In this document: positions 37,113-49,100 of the stretch, piece after piece
Layout: every line of letters begins with the position of its first letter
Numbering within the stretch: position 1 is the stretch's first letter
Origin: Acanthaster planci
Lineage: Eukaryota > Echinodermata > Asteroidea > Valvatida > Acanthasteridae
Assembly: GCF_001949145.1 (NCBI RefSeq)
Contig: NW_019091381.1
Span: 1,086,140 to 1,150,139, forward strand
Length of the DNA: 64,000 nucleotides
Direction of reading: 5' to 3'
Translations under genes and position numbers: made by a program
The notes under the pieces: model-generated
Database searches by the model: none
What the model was told of the DNA's origin: nothing
Seen by the model: only the letters and a program-made list of their open reading frames with translations

Positions 37113-40100
37113 GTAGGTATATCTCCCAAATGCATGAAATCTTCTTCACTTGCATGCAGCTGGTAATAGGTGATGTTGCAGACCAATTTCCATTGTTTTC
37201 CTGTAATTGTTAACAAAATTATTTTCGCTTTTTGCGTCAACTTGAGAACAATCTTAAAGTTTTGATTGGAGAAATCAAACATTTCTTTAACACGGAAAAC
37301 AATTTTTACCAAACAAAGGCTTTTCTCTTAAACCAGACAGAATTCAGGATGATGGCCCTTGCTAGGCCCAGTTGCATCCCTACCAGAAATTTAGACAGAC
37401 TACTTTGTAAAAAATAGATGCGGTTCTCATCACTAGAATGGCAATAATTGGCAGATCATGGGCAAACCGCTCAAAACGAATTCAGGATCGCCGAGGAGAA
37501 ACAGTCGTGCGAGCAACATAATACGCCACATTTTAATTTTGGGCAGCAGACTTGAAAACTCTCAATATAATGAATTACATCCGTGAATGCACGACAAAAG
37601 CTCATAAAATGAATTGTCCAGGACGGAAGCTGGATATAAATTCCTATTATTTAGGGAAAAGACTTTCCGTCGCCGATGGAAATTATTGAACGCATGGTTA
37701 TTGGATTATCCAACCTCCGCCTTTCAATGTTCGTATACCAACCAAATACTTCCGAGAACTGAAGTTTAGGCCAATCAAAACATCCTACGTATTGCCTTAT
37801 AACCAGTGCCCTAACTTTTCTCACCTTAACAAAACAATATCTGCAGACGCCAACATTCCGCCCAAGATATGAATACTGTCTGGTCATTCGCATGACCTGG
37901 CAGAGAGAAACGACCAAGGTCGGACCTCATTGACAAACCTCAGAAAATAGTTAGGAGAATGACTTTTGCAGGCTCTTGTGCAGGGTAGGAAAATGTGTGA
38001 TTACAACAAACGCAGACGACAAACAGGAGGTTTGGACTAGACTCTGGAGGCCTGCCTCTGACGTCTTTGCAACGTTCGCGTGTATCACGCCTTGTTGGTT
38101 TCCATTTTATCAGAAATGCATGCAGTTTATCGGGCTAAAAATGATAGCTCATGTACAGTATATGCAATATAAATCGCAGGTGGCTCGTTCCCACCTTCTT
38201 TTCGACATGCAGAACAAAACTGAGCAATATGTACTTTGCGTCTAGGGGATGTTATTTGTAAGCCGACCCCAGTACGCTCGGTGGTCGTCGTGGTTAAGAC
38301 TTCTGCACTAGTAAGCAGCATGTCGTGGGTTCGAGTCCCACCAGAGTAGGCTTGCGAAGCACTGAGTATACGGTTTAAAGGAATATACGTCGGGTAAGAG
38401 CAAACTATTAAAATTACTGAGCAATATTATTGTTTAGTGGCTCAGTAAAATTGCGATCTACAACGGCAGCGTTTGGCGAACGCGATGTGACACGTGGACG
38501 CAAAGAATCGGAAATGAGCAGTGGATCTTTAGTTTCACGAGAAAGGGTCAACCACGATTCAATTGCCCCGAACACTTTGCAACTTTTTCCCCAGAGAGTT
38601 GGGGGAAATGCCTCCCTCTCCTCCATTCGAACAAGTTGTGGCTGTACGTCACAGGTCAGTTCACCGTCACGGCGCGGTTTTTAAACTCCTCGAGATATAG
38701 ACCCCAGTCAGGAGTAAACTTCAGCAAAAAGGCTGCTGTGTTTGGAGCTCGTATGTCGAGCCAGCACATCTGGCAAGAACACGACCCCGGTGCAGTCGGA
38801 TTTGTTAACAGTTTGTGCATCTAGAACTAGAAATAATAAAGGCCAGTGATGTAACTCGACATGGCTTTCAATTTAAGGTACCAGTAGAATTTAACCACAC
38901 TGAAAAAAATTGCCTGGGTTAATTTTTTTCCCAAGGAAAGGCGAAAACAGACTGCAACTACCCAATAGTTGGATTGTTTCAACCCAAATTTGGTGATTGA
39001 AATTAATTTCTGATTTGTTTCAATCAAACAAGGGTTAATATCCACTCATTGAGAGTAAAAAATGAAACAGAAAGTAATTCTCACCCCAAATTTGGGTTAA
39101 CACAGCCATATTTGCCCTTCCTTGGGTTAAGATTGAACCTAGGAAATTTTTCAGTGCACCGTTTGGAGGGGGGGTAATCAATACATATTGCCCATGTGGT
39201 TGTTACTTATATCACCGAGCCTAACATCACTTTGTCGAGATTTGGGTCTTCACGGACCGTGTTTCGCTTCATGGCACATCATTGTACGCTCATGATTTTA
39301 CGCTGTCAACGTACCGGTGATGAGTCAACTTTGAAATGTAACAACAGGGAATCAATGCGTTTATAGGAAACCTACCCTTGGAGACAAGACGGAATAGAGT
39401 AATGAAGATCCATTGAAGCAATAACGTCACTGAAAAGACTGTGCTTCAGTGGCACAATTGCAGGGGTGTAGTGTGGTGGTGGGGGGGGGCATGTGCTCCC
39501 TCAGCGGAGGCCCGTACCCGGGTAGCGATCGCACCCAGGTACCCTCCCTCCATCTTGTAGCGTGCACGATGCACACGCCGTGGAGCAATGGGTTTCGGTG
39601 CCCCCTCTTGAAAAACATGTAAGCACCCTCAGGTGCCCTGCTAGGAATTTACCCCGGTTGCGCTACTGACATCAGTTGCTTTCACATCACGCGCTGTGGA
39701 TTACTAGGGAGATTTGTGCCTGGTAAAAATAACTATCATGCGCAGACACACCAATTGTGTGCAGCGATTCTTGGAAGGTAAAACACCGTTGTTGCCTTAA
39801 GACCGATGTCGCACCGATAGGAAAGATCGGATTGAATGGTATTGCCCGGTTTCCTCTGCGAAAGTGCAGTGACACGTTCAAAGTACAGGCAAGAAATCTG
39901 ATTAATTATCGGTTCAAGCCTCTCAGTGCTGTTCAAAGGACAAGTGTTTTCAAATTGTTATTTATTTTTCTTTGAAAGTGCTTCTAACATCCTTCTAATT
40001 TCCCTCGCTGGTGGGAAAATGTACGGTATTCCCGAGGCAAAGGAACCTAGCAGTAGCACATGAAATCATAACACTGTAGTGTATGAATCAGATTCCCGGG

Positions 40101-43100
40101 GTACAAGTAAAGCTGGTTACTTCACTTTCAGTAAATTATCTTAGCCCTCAAGAAGTGAAGTCATGAACGTCTGATCTCTTTTCCGCGTTGGGCTACAGGC
40201 GCCAAGGAAGCTAGGCGCCGTGTAATGCCTACAGGTTATTAACTTATGGTAAATGGAATATGATGAATGAACAAGCCGGCAAAATTGTTTATCGGTTGGG
40301 CTAAAGACAGTCAGAACGAGCCATCCGTGGCAAAATTCACGCAGGATTTAGCGCCCTCATACAGGAGTGCGTCGCACAAAGGCATTGAATTGTTGACGGA
40401 TGGCGGAGCTGGAGACGAACCCTGCCGTGTTATGTCCTTTCAATGTACCCAGTCACCTGGTGCTGACACATTATAAGAGTTCAGGAGGCACGAAACATGG
40501 CCAAGAAGACGACGATTTATTGAATTTCCTGGCTTGGAAATGCAGGAAGTTACGGGGTTAATTCACCACCACCAGACAAATTGGCGCAAATGTTGGAATT
40601 ATTTTTCCATTCATTAGCCTGACGCTGGAACAATGTTTCAAGAATAAATTTGAAGGGACTGCCCACGACAAGCCTTATATACATGTACATGTACTGTACA
40701 TGTACAATACACGATGTATACACTGTGTCTAAATGTACAGAATGATTTTACTTGTTAAATTCTTGCTCAATAAGCTCTTCAACTCAACTTTTTTTGTGAA
40801 AAACAGTGATGATCTTTCAGCATTGCGCCACAGATTCCTAGACTTTCTTGTGGGTTGCAATTTTGATTCCTCACCTTCCTCAAGACAAACGAAAAGTCAT
40901 TCGAAAGCAGATTTTTTTCAGAGACAAACAGTGAATAATATTCAGTTTAGATTTAGACAAGATTTAGTTTAAAAACTGAGTCATTTATACGCCACACCTT
41001 ATACTTGTTTGGTGTGAAGAATTCGGAATATTCTTACAGTAACAGTCTTGACATGTAGTTAATGTTTGCACATAATCACCTGCGTGTTACCGTCGTGATC
41101 AATTCGTCACTCTGTCGAGGCACGTCTGGAGGCTAATGTTGGCGTGGGAGGGGTGCGTCAGGGGTGCTTGATCGGCCCTTGATGGGTGCCCCATGGGGGC
41201 AGTAAATGCATTTGCGGGAAATTAATGTTCCTGACCAAGTCATATTTCTCTGAACGTCCCTATCAGCAAGTTTGAATATGTAGCATAGCAGTATTATTGT
41301 TCTTCAAATAAAAAAAAATCCAGATGACAATTAGCACGTCGCGTCATTTGACAAGAATTTTTTGTGAAAGTGAAATGAAAAGATTCTTTATATTGTAGAT
41401 TGTTCTCAAAGGGTTTGAAGTATTCTGCGGGGATTCATCACAAGGTGTTCCACGTTTTCAAATTTAAAGTACGTTCCGAATATTTCAGCTTACAAGGATA
41501 AACAGCAGTCTTTTATTTGATATGCATTAGTTTAATAACAATGTCTCCAGATGTCGATTTTATGGTGTCGGCTATCCGTCAGCACTTGCACATGGAACTT
41601 TAATATTTCAAGATCAAAATTTATCTGTTTTATTACCGTGCTTGTTTTCCTCCTCAAACGCATAAAAACGAAGGAAACAGGTGAAGGGTGCGAGATTTAC
41701 ATCAGTCACTGCAATCGTGGAAGGATCCTTGACACGAACGGTCTGCAGTTCTGAAAGTGCTCAGACAGGGCGGCCTGAGATTACCCTGGCGTGGAATGTA
41801 CATGCGCGACGAGTCCTGTCGCAAAGGTAATACAGGGACGGGTACCTAGGACGATACCTTGGACGATACCTAACGTGACCAGTTGAGCTTGGTGCCATGT
41901 CAAGTTGTTTTCATCTCACAGAACGTTAATGAGCGGAAGTTGCGGGGGAGAAGGAAGCTAGCTCATCCCCTCCTTAATTCCTTGAGGATTCTGGCTGCTT
42001 GGCATCCATGCCAGCGGTGCAATTATCTTTGCTCATGCCTCATTCAATCAAGACTGGCGGAGCGAGGTTGAAGATGACACTTTGATGACAGACACTTCAA
42101 AGTATGCAGAATTCGCCATGTTGGAAGTAACGACACAGAGCATGTCAATACCAAGTTAAAATTGAACCAGGTTTCACAATCTGTCTGAAGATGACGTAAT
42201 TGAACATAGGTTTTCATTATCGGAGGTACATGTCGTCCGGCAAAAATAAAAGGACACTCTATTTTGGAGTAAAGATAGCATGCGAACATATAAAGATAAC
42301 ATAACCTGCTTTGGTTGTCATGATGATTCTTGGAGGGTTTTCGCCGTTTCGATGGTTATTATATTCGTTCTCTGCAGCGTTTTAAAAATTAATGGGGACT
42401 TCCTGAGATAGTTAAATATTGCAAGAGGAAACGTTTCTCCTCGTTCCAACGCAACGCTAAAGTTTGCGTGCACCCGAAGAGGATTTGGGGACACTTTTGT
42501 TAAACAGAGTTAAATTCCTGACAACTCTCTCAAAGAATAATACATGCTTGCCCAAAGACTAGCAAAACTTGCTCAAAGAAAAAATACACAACTTCAGATC
42601 AGCGCCATGTGTGCAAGAAATTTTTCTGAGGTAAAATTAGCCAGAACATAGTCCAATTGTACAATGGGCCTTGGATTTTCACTTTAAAAAAATACGTGTG
42701 GAATTGGAAAACGCGGTCTTATGTTTGTCCTCACGGTCAACCGCAACCTACTCTGATTGTTTGTGATGAGTTGGTTAACCCCTCGAACACGCATGACGGC
42801 ACCTGAGGGTATCCTTACCTCATACTTGTCAAAACGGATCAACTTTCAGGTTAATGCAGACAAGCATACCAAAGAAGTACCTCCTCGTCACGTTGCCTTT
42901 CCCGGATTCTAAATCAAATGGATTTCATGTCAAGGTCAAGGTGATAAGGGGAAAGAATGAATGCTTCAGCATGTTTTTCGGAGAAAGTACACAAAACCGC
43001 AGAATGTGGAAAGGTTTATAAAGATGTAATAGATACTAAAAGCATAGCCTTTAATTTTGTTTAACCTTGCCAGTTTGCACGTCCACAAACTGGTGAAAAT

Positions 43101-46100
43101 TTTACACTTTACATTCACCGCTCGTAGGTGGTTTTAACTGTATGATTGTGATGCAGAACTTAGAACTTGAGACTATCAACAATTTTGTATACGAGCCATC
43201 GGTTTCCCAAATCGGACCTTCCCCCCTCGCAAGTCGTTGATACACGTCTTGGAAAACTTCCAACAGTCGGCATCTACTGGAAATTTCTACTGGTCGAATA
43301 AATTGTATGATTTAAACAAATTTGTTCTGAGGCTTGAAATGAATTAAATCGGATATATCAAGTGGATTGGTGATGTGAGTTGGATGTTTGTCCTAACTTG
43401 CCTCAAGGTTTTTTCTCTGGTGGAGAATTCGCCGGTCACCTCAGGTCAAGCTTCCGAGGCCGAATATGCCAACAAATATTAGCTGAAATAACAAAGTCTG
43501 GTGTTTACGGGGGATATTTATTATAACCCTCAAATTGCACAAAGGAGACACCATATTTAGGGGACTGATACTTTTGAGGAATTTTCTGGAAGTGATTTTT
43601 TTCAGGCAAAAACTCCACAAAACGTTAAATCTTTTTGGACCAATTACTATTCAAACGTGCGGTGAAACAACTTCTTTCAATATTCAAGACTAATCTTTCA
43701 TTGTCTGCAACATGTGCTGATTGGTTACATCTGCAGTCCCACACTGATGCGATCCGTGAAGCCCTGTCTGTAGATTTCTCTCGTCCCATTTTCTCCCATT
43801 TCCATGATTTCCTCTTTATTCCTGGTGGATTTCGGTCCTCAGACACTGCTGAGGTGATTCATAGGTGATCACTCGTGTTGGAATCTTACTGAGTGATTGC
43901 CAACACCGCTGGGAAGAATTAAAGGGATAAAGCATTTTTGCCACAAACATAAACTTCGGACCAGTAGTCTTTGAGAGAGGTAAGAAGAGATTCAACGGTG
44001 AGCATTCTGAAGTCTCACAGGGTGCTCAAAGTTTGGAGAAATCTACAGAAAAGTGAAAATATTTAAATCCCAATGCAGGAAGCTATGAAAATGCTGACAC
44101 TTGCAAACTGATTTAGATTCGAGAGTGGACAACTTCGCAGCCTGCTCAATCCGCCTTGAGCAGAAGTATCCCCTCATCGGTTGAAAAGAGCCATGTTGGT
44201 CGGGAGTGTTCGTTTTGTTGTTAGCGATGCCACCTTAACGCGTACGTTTCCTAGTCGTTCGCTCACCAGCGAAGTTCAGTTCCGACCAACGGAGCCTCCG
44301 TTGCTGAGAAAATCGCGTCCTCTATTGGCCCAGCTCGGGGCTCCTACCGTTTCCACCTTATTTAGAACAGCAATAGTTGTTACAATTCAGCGATTTTGTT
44401 CTTGCCGTATATATCTTCCGATTCTATGCGCCCCTTAGCAACGTGATCATGAATCCTTCGTGCGACGGAGTCCCGATAAGTTACCCTTTAGACCGGAATC
44501 CATGACCTATATTAAAGTCCAACAGGTCAATTTTGATCTTCTATCTGAATATTCCCCTTCTGAGCTGTGCAAAAATGTCAACCTTTTCTTAGACAGTGCT
44601 GATGGGAAAATCGGTGAAACTAGGACAGGAAAACATGAAACTATGGTATGGATTAGCAGGCTATTCCCAAGTCACCAGAAGACTATCTTAACAACAGGTG
44701 TTCTTAAGCGCAAACCAGCTCAGACTGAAGGAAGCACTGTTCTTGTCAAGCTGATAATAGTGATTACGTCATCAAGTATCATATGATTTGACAAAAATTG
44801 ATAATGCACGATGCATGAGACAAGATGGGAATCTAGACGGCTGGAAATAAGGCTACTTGAAGAAAAAGATGAACATTGAGAAAACATGGAAACATGAGTC
44901 TTGGTTTCATGCACAGTTTGCAAAATGATTTCTGCAGACCTCCCAAACAACATCAAAACAGAACAATAAACAAACAGACAAAATGTTAGGTGGCACGCAG
45001 TAAACCCTTCCATGGGTTCGTCCTCACAAAAGACCTCAGTAGACCAATTTCAACTACCGTTATTTTCAAACTAGAATGTGAAATCATGTCCTTAAGCAGG
45101 AACATTACCGCAGGTGAGTTTCTCTGCGCATGTACACAACGGCAACCTGTAATGTTGCTCTTGTAACACGTTGAGAATGTTGAATACAGGCCTGAGTAGG
45201 CTATGGGGAAGAAGGTTATTCACACTCACGTCACAGAAAATCTGAGAGTAATCCTAATTTTACTGAATTTTGTGTCAAATTATTCTTAATCAATGAGTGC
45301 AACTGCGTGCCACTCTTATCCCCAGGTGAACCGGAATTCAAGTACGTAGCCAACATGCACGGGAACGAGGCTTCGGGACGCCAGCTCCTTATCTTCCTTG
45401 CCCAGTACCTCTGCGATGAGTACACAAAGAAGAACAAACGAATCCAGAAGCTGGTCAATAATACCCGGATTCACCTGCTACCGACAATGAACCCTGATGG
45501 CTTCGAGATGGCGTATCGTAGATATGTAACTGTGGTGGGTTACTCTTGCTCATATGACGCGCCAAGTGTTAAATCCATACCAGCAGTGTTATTTAATGCT
45601 CACATGTTGTTAAGTCTTCCCAGCGCTCAGGCGTCAGTGGTCCACGAAGTCGGTTATTTTATCTTCAAACCTGAAAATGTGTGCTTCATTTTTGGCAATT
45701 TGCCAAGCTATCGTGTGCTGTCTTCTTTCGTACAAAATTGAAACGTCACTGTCATAAAACACCAATAACACTTGCCTACTATACAATACAGAATTATGCC
45801 TGGAATTCACAAAACCCAATCGAATGATTCAATACAAAGAAGATAGTCGCAAAGAAGTTGCAATTTCTGTGAAACAAAAATCGTAGATCAGCTCTCTGAA
45901 CCTACCTGTACCACCCAGCACTTTCTTAGTGATTTCCTGGACGGCATTCTCTATTCTGTATTGATTCAAACCGGAGCCAAGCTAATGAGCGTTCTGGTAG
46001 CACTCAATTAAGGAAAATAAGAATCTTTCTCATTCTCTTAGGGTCGTGTGCCGTCCATGTACGGCCGAGGGAACGCCAACGATGTAGATCTCAACCGAGA

Positions 46101-49100
46101 TTTCCCGGATTTGAATGACATCATGTATCAGCACGAGCAGACAGGAGGGGCTAACAACCATCTCCTGCGGACGGTGCGGGAAAACAAAGAGGTTAGTTTG
46201 GTTATAGACCTTTTTCCAGTGATGTCACGATCGTGCTGGATCTCTGATGTGTTATGATGGAAATGAATGCATAGTGTTGTGATGGTAATCTACTTATTCA
46301 AGATAAAGTCAAGCGTGCAGCGTTCGCACGTGCGCTTGCACGTGTTTGAAGCTGCCCGTAGGAATATATATGATCACCGTGGCCAAGGCAGTCCGCACGT
46401 GGTGGCATTGTTCACATTTAGTCACGTGCGTGAAAAGGTCTGTGTAGTGATCTTTATAGGGTGCGTTCGATTAGCTTCCCTGAACACACCAGTGTTACAC
46501 TCAAGGAAAGCCTCAAAATGAGGCTTATCGAACGCTGCAGTGTGTTTTCCAAGGCATTCTGGAAAAAAGGTCAAGTCCCCGCCTCGTTCTATCATGTACG
46601 TCCATGCTCGAACAGTCCATCCGTGACGTCATTACACTCGGGCAGCCTCAAGAGACCCGCTCGCCATCTGGGGTAGTGGTGGCTGACACCAGGGCAGGCA
46701 CGAACATCACGTGATAGCTAAACGAACGCTCTCGTGTAGGTTTGACTTACACGTGTAAGCTAATCGAACGCACCCATTGTAACGGGCGGTTCACAATAGT
46801 GCGCCTCCAAGAGTTTGCAACGCGTCGGCCAATCACAACGCGCGTATTCTGTCGACTCTTTCCAAACGCGCGTGGGGGGAGGTAGCATAACTCTGATCAG
46901 AAATAATGTAAAAGCCACGCGTCAAGCCCTTACGGCGTGGCGTCCCGGTCCCACTCAAGGGCCTGGAGAAACTGGGGATTCTAAGTGCTCTTTCGTGCAA
47001 TCTTAGGCAATTTCTGAGCACTTTAAGTGTAAGTTTGAGACCTGTCACTGGGAAGGTACTTGTACTTGCTTTGACAAAGGTAAACTGATAAGAAAAGCAA
47101 TGGCAAAAATGCTCAGCGTAATGAACAGAATTCAACTCTGGCAAATTTAGCCGCAACATCTTGTGACGTCAGAAAATTTGAACCAACGTCAAGTATTTGA
47201 CAATATTGATGGGGAAGGGGTGAAAGGACGAACTCTATGCAGTGCACAAATTTGCACTTTTAAGGAAGAAATTCAATAAAGATGTGAAGGCCAAAACAAA
47301 TGGTCCTAAAAAGGAACTCATAAAATACCAGCCATTGCCGTTCAAGATCTTCGCCATCCGTCTCCTCATCATGATTTTCCCCCTTTTTAGTTTCTACTAA
47401 AACATTAATGATTATTTAGTTCGATTCCTGTTTGAATGTGACAGGAAATGTCTTTTCCCAATGGCGTTAATGGACAACAGGTGTTACACTACACACCGAA
47501 ACTAGTCACTGAAATGCAGAGGTTGTGAGTTCGAGCCTCACCTGAGGATTATGATCCCTCTATCTCTTAATTATACCCTGGCACTACAAGACGCTCGGGT
47601 TCGTAAATTGAGAGATTTACACTTAACCATTGTTTATGGAATTGGCATCAGGTTTTCTTCTTTCAATACAAGTATCTCATAAATTCGTCAATTGCACTGA
47701 TGGAAATGTCAACGATTGAGCGGTATTTTTTCTTTCAATATCTCCTGAATCCTTCGATTCCGTTTGACGTCAAACGGCAAATGTCTGTTCCCGAGTGACC
47801 TATAATTACGTCAAAATGTCCCTTCCCATGTGACCCCATCGGTGAAGTTCGCTGAGAGGCTAGCGGATGTTCCTGAAAAGGCCAGGGTACTTGATAAACC
47901 TGAAAATATATGGATTGAAGGTCATTTTCATTCAGTTTGAACAATATTAAAAGTACTTTGCAGAATCTGCAGGGCGTGTTGAATGTTCTTTCCGGAACGG
48001 GGAGAAAGGAGATAAAAGACGAATGCGGATGTAAGCTCGCCAAGTTCTCGATCTCGAGGACATGAAAGTAATTCAGTCGTTTCTAAGTCAAGGCGTAGAG
48101 GGGTTTTGCTCTCGGATGGGCTGTTGAAATTTGCTCCCGTTTCAAGATTGAAAGAAGTATCAGAATACGACATACTTCTGCTCACTGAACACACCTTACT
48201 AGGGCATTGGAGTATGTACAGAATATTTTTGATCGATTAAAACAAACAAACAAACAAACAAACAAACAAACAAACAAACAAACAAACAAACAAACAAACA
48301 AACAAACACCCCAACACCCCAACAAACAAACAAACAAACACCCCCAACAACCCAACAAACCAACCAACCAACAAACAACCCCTTCGTACCTTGTATGCAA
48401 AATGGGGACCCACCCCAACACCCCAACAAACAAACAAACACACCCCCCCACACACCCCCACAAAACGGCAACGTGGAATACAAGAACATTCCAAAGGTTG
48501 TTTTCGCTTAGAGCTGCACGAGCGGAGGGATATTATGATTGACATACCCAACGCTGCCATTGAATGTACCTGAAAATGTTCCAGCAGTTTTCAGGCCTAT
48601 TTTGACAGTGTTGAATTAATAGGGTTCTTGTTCTAGGCTGGGGTTGTAGCCTGCGAACACAATTTCCCTCGACTTGTATTTTTCATCCCCAGGGTCAGAC
48701 AGGGACGGGGTTGCGACCCTTGACCTTCGACACATACTTGTCGTTGTTGTAAAAGGACTCGCGTGTTGTCATGCAGTGATTTATCAGGCACTTCTCGCGC
48801 GTTCCCCAGATAGGCCCTAGTGGGTTTTATATCGCCAACAAGCTTGGGGAAGGACCTGACTCAAAAAAACGGTCAGGAAAACTTTGTAATGGATATTTAT
48901 CAAATGCAGACTTGTCAAATTTGTTCAGCGTTCACATTGTCAGTGAGGTTGAAGGCCAAATATTTGGAGACAAGCGAGTTCATATTTTTTCGGGGGGGGA
49001 GGGTGGCATGTCCCCCGCCTGAACTTAAGGGGCTGTGTGACTTCTCATGTAGTCCTTGGTTAATTGAAAGAAATTTGAAAAATCGGTCGGGTTTGGTTAA

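Larger units (their letters stand above)
37113..45325 (+). other. Carboxypeptidase intron 1 (8.2 kb)
   Basis: Non-coding stretch with an inverted-repeat element (38898-39156), a tRNA-like sequence (about 38268-38345), ACATGTAC palindromes (about 40679-40705) and one dispersed repeat copy (44153-44340). The open frames at 43635-43868 and 44460-44786 are not recognisable. Confidence 0.7.

Noticed and set aside
38268-38345. Functional tRNA-Thr(AGU) or tRNA-Ser gene
   Set aside because: The anticodon stem has only four pairs around an eight-base loop and the acceptor stem has mismatches; a pseudogene or SINE head fits better.
43635-43868. 77-residue plus frame ([18 protein letters not shown])
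   Set aside because: It looks protein-like in composition but I cannot assign a family, and no flanking conserved exons were seen.
44460-44786. 108-residue plus frame in carboxypeptidase intron 1
   Set aside because: Begins close to a repeat copy and shows no motif. It could be a fragment of a transposon gene but I cannot support that.
48182-48573. Cys/Leu/Phe/Val-rich and Thr/Asn/Lys-rich frames
   Set aside because: Translations of the AAAC microsatellite, on both strands.
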